DNA from: Bacteroidia bacterium
Lineage (GTDB): Bacteria; Bacteroidota; Bacteroidia; J057
Direction of reading: 5' to 3'
NCBI GenBank assembly: GCA_019695295.1
Contig: JAIBAH010000013.1
Coordinates: forward strand, 1-64,000
DNA length: 64,000 nt
The notes below the pieces were generated by a model. It saw only the letters and a program-made list of their open reading frames with translations. It searched no databases and had not been told where the DNA came from. Made by a program: the position numbers and the translations under genes. Numbering within the stretch: the first letter of the stretch is position 1; every line of letters begins with the position of its first letter. Below are positions 1 to 7,538 of the stretch, in pieces.

Positions 1-67
1 TCAGACGAAATTTGCAAAGATTTTTTTTCAGGAATAATCTGCTGAACCTGCGGTATTGGACTTCCCT

Positions 68-1654
68 CTACCTTTGAATAACCAACTTTCCTGTTTCATA
101 TCCTCCATGTATTAAGTCTTCCACCCGCCAAATATACAATCCTTCCGGAAGGTTTCCAAGGCTTAGTGTTTCTTTCTCTGATTTTATCCCCCGACTGAGG
201 AGTAGTTTTCCTTGAATGTCGTACAGTCCTAATGTGCCGCCGCTTGCTTTTTCTATGGTTATTGTGCCGGTGCTGGGGTTGGGGTAGAGCTTGACTCCTT
301 CCCAAAGCAAGCCTCCCTCCACCGACACCACAATATTATCAATCCCCAGCGTATCACACCCACTCCCGTCCACAGGGCCTAATCGGTAGTTTGGGTTACT
401 GGGAAGATTGGAGGCAGTTGGTTTTATCAGGGTAATAGCCCGCTGCTCCACATTACACGCCACTCCCGCAGAATCCGGAGCATGGATGACGTGGAGATAA
501 GGGCTTCGTGTATTTTGTCCACTTGAAATATAAATTTTCCCGTCCGGTGCCAACTGCATATTGTCAAAAGTGATAGGCAAGCTATCGAACGGGGGAGTTG
601 GCATTTTAAACCCATCAAAGCTATCCACCATTATCTTCGTATCCAACCAGTTAGAAGCCTCCATATCGTACTGGTAAATACGATCACACGCCCCAAGATA
701 CATATAGCGGGAACTCGCCGAAAACGCCACACTTGGCACCCAACCCACACTTGTACCTTCCGTATGCTTCAAAAATACTGGATTTGTTAACCTGCCCGTA
801 CACCTGTCAAAATCATAGATATTATAGTAATAAGGCAATAGCACCGATACCCCTTCCGCCCTTGCGTATTTCGTACCGTCCGGCGAAAAACAGGCATAAC
901 CCGCTCCGAAATACACCTTACCCCCCACCCGCTGTGAGAGCTTTAATTCCAATCCCGAAGGACTTAATAGGTATGTATAATACAAATTATCATTCATAGT
1001 AGGTACCATAATCCACCAATCCCGCCCATTCGCATGACGGCAGGCTGTAAGTAAGTAGTAATTTACACTATCTTTCTCAGATATTTGCTCATTCATGCTT
1101 ATGGTACTCCCTAAACCATTGTTTCCTTTTATATTGAGCTTAGATACATACAAGGTGCCAAAGAAACCTAAATCGGTACTATAAGTGGTGTCGTCATAAA
1201 TAGATACATTATTGATTATCTCCCCATTCAAAGTATTATGAAACAAATAAATAACACTGTCATTCCCCGGTTGAGGCAATAATAGATTAATTTGTTGATT
1301 ATTATTCCCCGTTTGAAGAAAACTTGTACATAAATCCTCACAAGCCAACTGAGTAGGATCCACTTTCTCCCCTTCCCGATTATAGATGAAACATCCATTT
1401 GCCGTAAACAACAACTGACCTGAAGTATCGCAAATATTCGCATTCGTCATTTGTAGTGGCACATGATTGGTCATCGTATCTATGAACATCTGTGATTGGG
1501 TAAAGTCTAATAGCGAATTGCCATAAGGATTCACTCCTATATATCCATATCGGGTTCCTATTCGCCATTGATAATCCCGTTTGCTATCCAAGGGGTACTG
1601 AGCCGATGCCCAAGTATAAATCAAAATAAACACAATAACTATATACTTTTTCAT
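68..1654 (-). CDS. T9SS-exported beta-propeller-like surface protein
   Basis: This 528-residue protein starts with a signal peptide ending near ASA-Q (residue ~19). The body has propeller-style segments such as CFSPDGTKYA and QLAPDGKIYIS, which recur in Bacteroidota secreted WD40/Kelch-like proteins. The C-terminus (about residues 455-528) is a type A T9SS sorting domain: it has LYPNPSTGTITIE, then GLYDIQGKLL, then LPEGLYIWRV, and ends KLVIQR. It should therefore cross the inner membrane by Sec, leave through the T9SS and be attached to or released from the surface. The substrate is unknown. The next gene upstream on the same strand ends only 47 bp before this start, so the two may be cotranscribed. 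The last 25 codons have a diverged second copy at 2237-2311. Confidence 0.88.
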   Translation of the reverse strand: MKKYIVIVFILIYTWASAQYPLDSKRDYQWRIGTRYGYIGVNPYGNSLLDFTQSQMFIDTMTNHVPLQMTNANICDTSGQLLFTANGCFIYNREGEKVDPTQLACEDLCTSFLQTGNNNQQINLLLPQPGNDSVIYLFHNTLNGEIINNVSIYDDTTYSTDLGFFGTLYVSKLNIKGNNGLGSTISMNEQISEKDSVNYYLLTACRHANGRDWWIMVPTMNDNLYYTYLLSPSGLELKLSQRVGGKVYFGAGYACFSPDGTKYARAEGVSVLLPYYYNIYDFDRCTGRLTNPVFLKHTEGTSVGWVPSVAFSASSRYMYLGACDRIYQYDMEASNWLDTKIMVDSFDGFKMPTPPFDSLPITFDNMQLAPDGKIYISSGQNTRSPYLHVIHAPDSAGVACNVEQRAITLIKPTASNLPSNPNYRLGPVDGSGCDTLGIDNIVVSVEGGLLWEGVKLYPNPSTGTITIEKASGGTLGLYDIQGKLLLSRGIKSEKETLSLGNLPEGLYIWRVEDLIHGGYETGKLVIQR

Positions 1655-1701
1655 GACTTTTTATATACTTTTTCTTTTTAGTAAAGTAAGATGCCGATTT
1701 A

Positions 1702-2268
1702 TTATTCTTTAATAAATTTTACTTTTTTTATCCATTCGCCTTGTTCATTCTTAAAATGAAAAACATAAAAACCTTGCGATAGAGATGAAGTATTAAGATT
1801 TATTTCTCCAGTATTTTCTTCTACCCTTACGTAAGTTACTTCAGTGCCAATCATCGTGTAAATTGCGATTCCCGTTATTAAATCCCGCTTTTTGTCCCAA
1901 GTAACCTTCACTTTATCCATACCCGGATTGGGTACAATCGAAAAATCAGCTTCCGCCTTTGGTTGGGGTTTTCTCCAAGATAATCCCAATTGGCTACAAT
2001 TTAAGGAATCGGTAAGGTAAACTAACGTATCATTCACCCATGAATACAATGCCCTCGCTCCATATACCCCCCGACCGCCGGCAAGCGGACATTGATAAAT
2101 GATATTCTCTAATTGTGTGATTGCCTGAGGGCTAAAGGTAAATATACTCTTTGTTTCCGCAAGTGTCAGATTGTTAAGTTTATTTTCTTGAACGGAATAA
2201 ATTCCGTGCTCTTTGACGGGATGAATCCCGTGCTCCCTATCGCTGAATAACCAACTTGGCTGTTTCAT
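1702..2268 (-). CDS. 5'-truncated T9SS cargo with sorting domain
   Basis: This 188-residue frame has no signal peptide and starts inside the fossil sorting domain at 2237-2311, in a different frame. Residues ~10-27 are encoded by a palindromic repeat (HGIHPVKEHGIYSVQ). From residue ~30 it reads as the tail of a Bacteroidota surface protein: a segment with ITQLENIIYQCPLAGG and VYGARALYSW, then a type A sorting domain from residue ~108 (FSIVPNPGMDKVKV, then LSQGFYVFHF, ending KVKFIKE). Without a signal peptide it cannot enter the Sec/T9SS route, so it is probably a leftover of a larger cargo gene. It could still be transcribed. The junction lies between the palindromes and residue ~30. Confidence 0.6.
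   Translation of the reverse strand: MKQPSWLFSDREHGIHPVKEHGIYSVQENKLNNLTLAETKSIFTFSPQAITQLENIIYQCPLAGGRGVYGARALYSWVNDTLVYLTDSLNCSQLGLSWRKPQPKAEADFSIVPNPGMDKVKVTWDKKRDLITGIAIYTMIGTEVTYVRVEENTGEINLNTSSLSQGFYVFHFKNEQGEWIKKVKFIKE
2191..2230. repeat. Pair of short palindromes, 24-bp period
   Basis: Two tandem copies of a small inverted repeat lie here. Copy 1 is CGGAAT-AA-ATTCCG (2193-2206) and copy 2 is CGGGAT-GA-ATCCCG (2217-2230). Both are followed by TGCTC and they are spaced 24 bp apart. The A-to-G change in the left arm is matched by a T-to-C change in the right arm, so pairing is kept. The pair sits at the junction between a fossil sorting domain and the truncated cargo gene. Confidence 0.85.
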
Positions 2269-2311
2269 GTCCTGTGTGTTTTAGGTTTTCTACTCGCCAA
2301 ATATGCAATTT
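2237..2311 (-). pseudogene. Fossil T9SS sorting-domain end (25 codons)
   Basis: Read on the minus strand, this stretch encodes KLHIWRVENL, then KHTG, then HETAKLVIQR and a TAG stop. It matches the last residues of the protein at 68-1654 (LYIWRVEDL, IHGG, YETGKLVIQR, stop). No sorting-domain similarity is visible further upstream in that frame. It is therefore a detached 3' end of a related cargo gene. The start codon of the 1702-2268 frame lies inside it in another frame. Confidence 0.82.
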
Positions 2312-2401
2312 AGTAAAACGTTAGAAAAAATTGGCTATAAGTCATTGCAAATATAAACAATTAATGTTGTAATTCATATTCCGGGGTATTTTTTGGGGTG
2401 A

Positions 2402-2962
2402 ATGTATTTTTTTATTGGTATGGAAGGGGGGGCGTTTATTGCCGATGCAGAAGGTTTACGTGGCGATGCAGAGGGTTTACGTAGCGATGCAGAAGGTTTA
2501 CGTGGCGATGCAGAAGGTTTACGTAGCGATGCAGAGGGTTTACGTAGCGATGCAGAGGGTTTACGTAGCGATGCAGAAGGTTTACGTAGCGATGCAGAAG
2601 GTTTACGTAGCGATGCAGAGGGTTTACGTAGCGATGCAGAAGGTTTACGTGGCGATGCAGAAGGTTTACGTGGCGATGCAGAGGGTTTACGTAGCGATGC
2701 AGAAGGTTTACGTGGCGATGCAGAAGGTTTACGTGGCGATGCAGAAGGTTTACGTGGCGATGCAGAGGGTTTACGTAGCGATGCAGAAGGTTTACGTAGC
2801 GATGCAGAAGGTTTACGTAGCGATGCAGAAGGTTTACGTGGCGATGCAGAGGGTTTACGTAGCGATGCAGAGGGTTTACGTGGCGATGCAGAAGGTTTAC
2901 GTATTAATTCGGAGCGTTTGCGTAATGATGTGGGGCGTTTGGGGGCGATTCCTTTGGGTTGA
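2402..2962 (+). CDS. Possible heptad-repeat protein (DAEGLRS/G)n
   Basis: If translated, this frame gives 186 residues: a 14-residue lead, 22 perfect heptads D-A-E-G-L-R-(S/G), then two decayed heptads (NSERLRN, DVGRLGA) and a short tail. The pattern has leucine once per seven residues and alternating charge, which would favour a helix or coiled coil. The plus frame is preferred because the decayed units keep D/N, L and R there and the Leu change is synonymous. A purine-rich GGGGTGA lies just before the ATG. Against it, the minus frame (2374-3060, KPSASLR repeats) and another plus frame (2415-2975, MQKVYVA repeats) are equally open, and there is no signal peptide or recognised domain. The function is unknown. 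Confidence 0.3.
   Translation: MYFFIGMEGGAFIADAEGLRGDAEGLRSDAEGLRGDAEGLRSDAEGLRSDAEGLRSDAEGLRSDAEGLRSDAEGLRSDAEGLRGDAEGLRGDAEGLRSDAEGLRGDAEGLRGDAEGLRGDAEGLRSDAEGLRSDAEGLRSDAEGLRGDAEGLRSDAEGLRGDAEGLRINSERLRNDVGRLGAIPLG
2444..2905. repeat. 21-bp minisatellite, 22 units
   Basis: Twenty-two head-to-tail 21-bp units run without indels. Each begins GATGCAGARGG and ends TTTACGTRGC, and variation is almost confined to the two purine positions R. Two clearly diverged units follow at 2906-2926 and 2927-2947. Because the period is a multiple of three and contains no stop in three of the frames, long frames are open on both strands. Confidence 0.98.
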
Positions 2963-3119
2963 TGGATTTGGGTGAGTGGGAGGGATAACGGTAAATCGTC
3001 ATGGAGGTGAAAGCGGTGGTTTTTGTGGGTAATCCGGGGGAAGGGAGGTATTTTTGCCAAATGGCAATCGATACTAGGGTTGAATATGGGAGGGAGGGGG
3101 TTGAATTATGTGTATAAAA

Positions 3120-3159
3120 AGAGAGGCTGTCTCAAAATTGTTTTTTGGACAGCCTCTCT
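3120..3159 (-). terminator. Hairpin terminator after coiled-coil gene
   Basis: GAGAGGCTGTC pairs perfectly with GACAGCCTCTC around a 16-nt loop, with one more A-T pair outside. It lies 33 bp beyond the stop of the minus-strand gene at 3193-4248 and T-rich flanks occur on the minus side. Confidence 0.75.
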
Positions 3160-3192
3160 CTATTTTGAATTGCGAAAAGTATTTTTTCGGGA

Positions 3193-4248
3193 TTATTTTA
3201 TTTCAAATTTTCCTCTTCCTATCATTTTACCGTCACAGAAAACGGTTACAACCTGCTCTCCTTTTTGGTATTTGTTGTCTTTTTCTGGTTTAGGGATAGA
3301 CATACAAAGTTCCTGGGCACTGCGGTTGAAGTTAAAGTTCGTTTTTGTGGAGTAAGAGATGTCTCTGTTTTCGTACTTAAACTTTCCGGAGGAGGCTGTA
3401 GTGCGAACCGTTCCGTCTGGGTTTTCATATACAAGATATACTTCCCTTGCGCCCGGTTGAGCTACAAGGTTTTCCATTACGGTAAAGCAGATTTTCACGC
3501 TTTGCATCCACATTCTTTTAAACTCCTTGTCCATTTCTTCTTTTTCTTTGTCGCTTTTCTTAACGTTAAAGAAACGGAAATCCGCTGCTCTTAAAACAGA
3601 AGCTGCCTGAGTAGTTAGGGCAAGTTCTTCTTCTTTTTTGGCTTTTTCTTCTTCTACTTTGACTTTTTCTTCTTCTTTTTTAGCGATTTGCGCCTTCTGC
3701 GCTTCGTTATTTTGCTGGATTTCACTGATTTTCTGCTTGCTTGAAGCATTTTCCTCAGTAAGCGCACTCACTTGTCCGGAAAGGGCTACATTTTCTTCTT
3801 TTAGTCTTTCTATTTCTTCTTTGTAGGCGGTAATCATCCCTTCAAGCGAAGAGATTCTGTCCTGAAGTTCTTTGGCTTTGCCGGAACTGATTTTCCCCTG
3901 AGACTGAGCACTTGCAAGTTTGTTTTGCAAGGTCTGAAGTTCCTGAAGTTTTTCATCTAAAAGACGGTCTTTTTCAGTAATATCGAGATTTTTTCCTTCA
4001 ATTTCGCTTTCCATCCCTTTAATTTTGGTTTCCAGATCGGAAATTTCGGAATTGAGGGTGTCTATTTCCACTAACTGTTGTTCATTTTTCCCTTTTTCTC
4101 CATAATACTTGGTAGCAAAGAAGCCCGTAAGTCCTAAAAGTAAAACAAGTGCAGCAATCAGGATTATTTTAATCGTCTGATCGTTGTTTTTTGCAGGAGG
4201 AGGTGGAGGTGTCGGGCGATTTCCCGGGTTCATCGGTGCAGTATTCAT
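3193..4248 (-). CDS. Membrane-anchored coiled-coil protein
   Basis: This 351-residue protein has a proline-rich cytoplasmic N-terminus (residues 1-24), one membrane helix (about 27-47, IILIAALVLLLGLTGFF) and a long coiled coil (about 55-215) rich in Glu, Lys and Leu. The tail is a globular domain of about 130 residues that starts near RAADFRFFNV and ends in a beta-rich segment (VTVFCDGKMIGRGKFEIK). The layout suggests an inner-membrane protein whose coiled-coil stalk holds the C-terminal domain away from the membrane. I do not recognise a named family. A terminator follows and a TATATTTG -7 element lies 76 bp before the start, so it is probably monocistronic. Confidence 0.85.
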   Translation of the reverse strand: MNTAPMNPGNRPTPPPPPAKNNDQTIKIILIAALVLLLGLTGFFATKYYGEKGKNEQQLVEIDTLNSEISDLETKIKGMESEIEGKNLDITEKDRLLDEKLQELQTLQNKLASAQSQGKISSGKAKELQDRISSLEGMITAYKEEIERLKEENVALSGQVSALTEENASSKQKISEIQQNNEAQKAQIAKKEEEKVKVEEEKAKKEEELALTTQAASVLRAADFRFFNVKKSDKEKEEMDKEFKRMWMQSVKICFTVMENLVAQPGAREVYLVYENPDGTVRTTASSGKFKYENRDISYSTKTNFNFNRSAQELCMSIPKPEKDNKYQKGEQVVTVFCDGKMIGRGKFEIK

Positions 4249-4323
4249 AAATGAATGATTTTGTTGATATTTATAATGAATAATTAAAAAATGAATTATA
4301 CTGAAAACATTGGTTCAGGGTTG

Positions 4324-4331
4324 CAAATATA
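4324..4331 (-). promoter_or_regulatory. Candidate -7 element TATATTTG
   Basis: This is an exact match to the Bacteroidota TAnnTTTG -7 consensus, oriented towards the coiled-coil gene, giving a leader of about 70 nt. Confidence 0.5.
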
Positions 4332-4398
4332 AGCAACGAATTGAATGTTTTGCAATTTCAGCGAAAAAATCTCCTAAATTTTATAAAAATTATGTATC

Positions 4399-5478
4399 TC
4401 AGGCCATTCTCATACCGGTTCCTAACTGCCTTAACAGACGAAAGTGGGAAACGAGTGCCTGACGCATCGTGGGATAGGATTTGTATTCCACCTGAAATTT
4501 ATCGCATACGTCTGCAACTATTTTTTGGATATGCGGATAATGTACATGGCTGATTTTTGGGAACAGGTGGTGTTCTACCTGAAAATTTAATCCGCCGAGG
4601 AACCAGGAGATTACCGGATTTCGGGTAGCAAAATTGGCAGTAGTTTTAATCTGATGAATAGCCCACTCATCTTCTATTTTGATATTGTCGTGAGTAGCAT
4701 CTTCAAATTCTGTAATTTCGACTACATGCGCAAGCTGGAATACAAGTGCAATCACTACCCCAAGAGTAATATTCATCACCATAAAACCTATCAGGAACGG
4801 GACAAAGCCCAGCACATAAGCAGGAATAAGAATGTACACCAGTAAGTACATCACCTTGCTTGCCCAAAAGGTAAAATGCTCTCTGGGAGATAAATCCCTG
4901 ATTGGGCTATTCAGGATTTTTTTAGAAAAGTATTTGGTGAAATCCGCTTCAAAAATCCACGCAAAGGTAATCAGGCCATATAAAAATACTGCGTAAATAT
5001 GCTGAAAGCGATGGATTTTCAGTAAGGGCTGACTAGGGGCAAAACGCAGCAGCGAACTTTGAGTAATATCCGCATCCAGCCCGTCTATATTTGTAAAGGT
5101 ATGATGTACTACGTTGTGTTTGGCTTTCCAGAGGGTAGCGTCGCTTCCAAGCAGGTTGAGCGACAGCCCCATCAGGTCATTGACCCACTTTTTATCCGAG
5201 TAGCTTCCATGGCAGCCATCATGCATAATATTAAATCCGATAAATGCAGAATTAAAGCCAAAGAGGATACACAAAGGAATCGCAATCCACCAGACAGGCG
5301 TAAAAAACACAAGCTGAATATAGAGATAAACAGCAAGCGATAGAAAAAGCGATGTTTTAAGATATAAATTCCAGTTTCCGGTAGGTTTAATATGATTTTC
5401 CGCAAAATATTTATCTACCTCAGCCCTGAGTGTAGTATAAAAAGGGCTTTTTCGGTTATTAAAGGAAGCTTTGTACAT
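4399..5478 (-). CDS. Membrane fatty acid desaturase (acyl-CoA/front-end type)
   Basis: The 359-residue integral membrane protein carries the three histidine boxes of the diiron desaturase family: HDGCH at residues 86-90, HNVVHH at 121-126 and QVEHH near 302-306. The third box starts with Q, as in front-end (delta-5/6 type) and linoleoyl-CoA desaturases, but no fused cytochrome b5 domain is present. Hydrophobic pairs lie around residues 42-82 and 205-250. It should introduce a double bond into acyl chains at the cytoplasmic face of the inner membrane; regiospecificity cannot be read from sequence. It stands alone with its own -7 element. Confidence 0.9.
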   Translation of the reverse strand: MYKASFNNRKSPFYTTLRAEVDKYFAENHIKPTGNWNLYLKTSLFLSLAVYLYIQLVFFTPVWWIAIPLCILFGFNSAFIGFNIMHDGCHGSYSDKKWVNDLMGLSLNLLGSDATLWKAKHNVVHHTFTNIDGLDADITQSSLLRFAPSQPLLKIHRFQHIYAVFLYGLITFAWIFEADFTKYFSKKILNSPIRDLSPREHFTFWASKVMYLLVYILIPAYVLGFVPFLIGFMVMNITLGVVIALVFQLAHVVEITEFEDATHDNIKIEDEWAIHQIKTTANFATRNPVISWFLGGLNFQVEHHLFPKISHVHYPHIQKIVADVCDKFQVEYKSYPTMRQALVSHFRLLRQLGTGMRMA

Positions 5479-5529
5479 AATATAAATAAAATAAGTAACT
5501 AAAGGACTAAAACATATTCATTCCGGGTG

Positions 5530-5537
5530 CAAAGGTA
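5530..5537 (-). promoter_or_regulatory. Candidate -7 element TACCTTTG (desaturase)
   Basis: This exact TAnnTTTG match on the minus strand lies 52 bp before the desaturase start. Confidence 0.5.
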
Positions 5538-5641
5538 AGACTTTTTCAGGGATAAATTCCAAATATTTATTCATGCCTCCGTTATTTTTGTTTCAGGAAT
5601 ACTGGGAATATATGTAGTAAAACTGATAGTTATAGGGTGAA

Positions 5642-5658
5642 TCCGGAATCGTTCCGGA
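5642..5658. promoter_or_regulatory. Inverted repeat upstream of icd promoter
   Basis: TCCGGAA and TTCCGGA are perfect 7-bp arms around TCG. The centre lies about 42 bp upstream of the centre of the icd -7 element. An A run follows on the plus strand, so it is not a plus-strand terminator. A regulator site is possible, but TCCGGA is a common word in this genome. Confidence 0.35.
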
Positions 5659-5688
5659 AAAAAATTTTCTATTTATCTCTAACCTTAT

Positions 5689-5696
5689 TATCTTTG
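5689..5696 (+). promoter_or_regulatory. Candidate -7 element TATCTTTG (icd)
   Basis: This exact TAnnTTTG match lies 56 bp before the icd start codon. The same word, TATCTTTG, precedes several other genes here. Confidence 0.6.
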
Positions 5697-5752
5697 CGGC
5701 ACTTATAAAAAAGTGTATAAAACCATTTTCAATACTAATAAAGATATCATAC

Positions 5753-7201
5753 ATGGAAAATCAGAATCAAACAGCACTTACCCCTGTAACAGTCGCATAC
5801 GGAGACGGTATCGGGCCTGAAATCATGGAAGCAACCCTCAGAGTCCTGCAGGCTGCCGGAGCACGAATCGCTCCCGAAGTGATTGAAATCGGGGAAAAAG
5901 TGTATCTTGGAGGAAATGCTGCGGGAATTGACAATAGTGCGTGGGAATCCCTGGCAAGAACCCGTGTGTTTTTAAAAGCGCCTATTACTACTCCCTTTGG
6001 AGGAGGATATAAAAGTCTGAATGTAACCACCCGGAAAATGCTGGGATTATTTGCCAATGTTCGACCCTGTGTAGCATACTCTCCTTATGTTCCTACCCGT
6101 TTCCCTAATCTTGACATTGTCATTATCCGTGAAAACGAAGAAGATTTATATGCAGGAATAGAATATCAGCAAACCGACGATGTGTATGAATGTCTTAAAC
6201 TCGTTTCGCGTTCCGGAAGCGAAAAAATCATCCGGTATGCATTTGAATATGCCCGATCAAGAGGGCGTAAAAAAATATCCTGCTTCGTCAAGGATAATAT
6301 CATGAAAATGACTGACGGAATTTTTCATAAAGTATTTGATGAAGTAGCTGCAGAGTATCCGGATATCCAAACCGATAGTTATATTATTGATATCGGAACC
6401 GCCCGCCTCGCTGATAGTCCCGAGAGATTTGATGTGATTGTCACCCTGAATTTATATGGCGATATTATCTCTGACGTAGCCGCAGAAATTGCAGGCTCCG
6501 TAGGAATGGCAGGCTCAGCCAATGTCGGTTTAAATTATGCAATGTTTGAAGCCGTTCATGGCTCCGCTCCGGATATTGCCGGCAAAAATATGGCTAACCC
6601 TTCCGGTTTACTCAACGGAGCAATTAAAATGCTTCTGCATATTCAGCAATCCGACGTAGCCGAAAAAATCCGGAATGCATGGTTGAAGACCCTCGAAGAC
6701 GGAATTCATACAGGAGATATCTATACAGAAGCCAACAGTAAACAAAAAGTAGGTACCAAAGAGTTTGCAGATGCAATCATTGAGCGCCTCGGACAAAAAC
6801 CGGCTATTCTTAAAGCGGTAAGTTACCCCCCTAATCAGAAAGGCCTGAACATTAAGGTAACGCCTCAGCCGGCTTCTGTAAAAACACTCATTGGTACTGA
6901 TATCTTCCTTGACTGGAAAAACGGAACCGCCAATGAACTGGGAAAAATCGTTGAGGCTATCAAAACGCCAACCCTCAGCTTAGAGGTAATCACCAACAGA
7001 GGAACCAAAACCTATCCCGACGGAAACCCCGAAACCTATTGCACTGACCACTGGAGATGCCGCTACCTTTCTCAAAACGAAAGCACAATTTCCAACAGCG
7101 ACGTGATTGCACTTCTTAACGAATTCGACAAATCCGGGCTCGATGTAATAAAAACTGAAAATTTGTATAAATTTAATGACAAAAAATCCTACTCCAGTTA
7201 A
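5753..7201 (+). CDS. icd: Isocitrate dehydrogenase (Thermus/Rickettsia-type)
   Basis: The 482-residue enzyme should convert isocitrate to 2-oxoglutarate and CO2 in the cytosolic TCA cycle, most likely with NADP. Diagnostic segments are the N-terminal YGDGIGPEIM, IIRENEEDLYAGIEY near residue 125, the metal-binding LYGDIISDVAAEI near 235, and EAVHGSAPDIAGKNMANP near 265. The C-terminal ~130 residues form the extra domain typical of the Thermus/Rickettsia subgroup (about 480-500 residues) and absent from the shorter E. coli type. Cofactor preference is inferred from this subgroup. It has its own promoter and a downstream terminator. Confidence 0.93.
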   Translation: MENQNQTALTPVTVAYGDGIGPEIMEATLRVLQAAGARIAPEVIEIGEKVYLGGNAAGIDNSAWESLARTRVFLKAPITTPFGGGYKSLNVTTRKMLGLFANVRPCVAYSPYVPTRFPNLDIVIIRENEEDLYAGIEYQQTDDVYECLKLVSRSGSEKIIRYAFEYARSRGRKKISCFVKDNIMKMTDGIFHKVFDEVAAEYPDIQTDSYIIDIGTARLADSPERFDVIVTLNLYGDIISDVAAEIAGSVGMAGSANVGLNYAMFEAVHGSAPDIAGKNMANPSGLLNGAIKMLLHIQQSDVAEKIRNAWLKTLEDGIHTGDIYTEANSKQKVGTKEFADAIIERLGQKPAILKAVSYPPNQKGLNIKVTPQPASVKTLIGTDIFLDWKNGTANELGKIVEAIKTPTLSLEVITNRGTKTYPDGNPETYCTDHWRCRYLSQNESTISNSDVIALLNEFDKSGLDVIKTENLYKFNDKKSYSS

Positions 7202-7368
7202 TTTTTTGTAGTTTTAATTATACATATATTTGTTACTTTGTTTGTATCCGGCAAAAAATAATATCTGTAAATTAATCTTATAATATATCTGTTTGTAATA
7301 TTTTTATATTTTTTCAAAAAAATATTACAATTTTATAAATTTACAACAAAAGCAGCATGCTTTTTGAG

Positions 7369-7405
7369 ACAACTTTATCTGAAACAGGGTAAAGTTGTTT
7401 TTTTA
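7369..7405 (+). terminator. Terminator in icd-rlpA gap
   Basis: ACAACTTTA pairs with TAAAGTTGT around a 12-nt loop, and a run of T follows. It lies about 168 bp past the icd stop. The rest of the 337-bp gap (7202-7538) is very AT-rich and shows no gene. Confidence 0.7.
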
Positions 7406-7538
7406 TATAAAAATTTTTTAAATAAAATATTTTGAAAATAAAAATTAAATTCATAACTTTACCAACAGAAACCAAAAAGATGATTTAAAAACACTCGACG
7501 CTAAAAATTACAGTATTAACCTTTAACTTTTCTCAGTC

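Noticed and set aside
2444-2905. CRISPR array
   Set aside because: Units are contiguous with no spacers between them and no cas genes are present.
2374-3060. Minus-strand KPSASLR-repeat frame and the plus-strand MQKVYVA-repeat frame (2415-2975)
   Set aside because: They follow automatically from a 21-bp period without stops. The decayed flanking units fit the DAEGLRS frame better, so only that one is listed, at low confidence.
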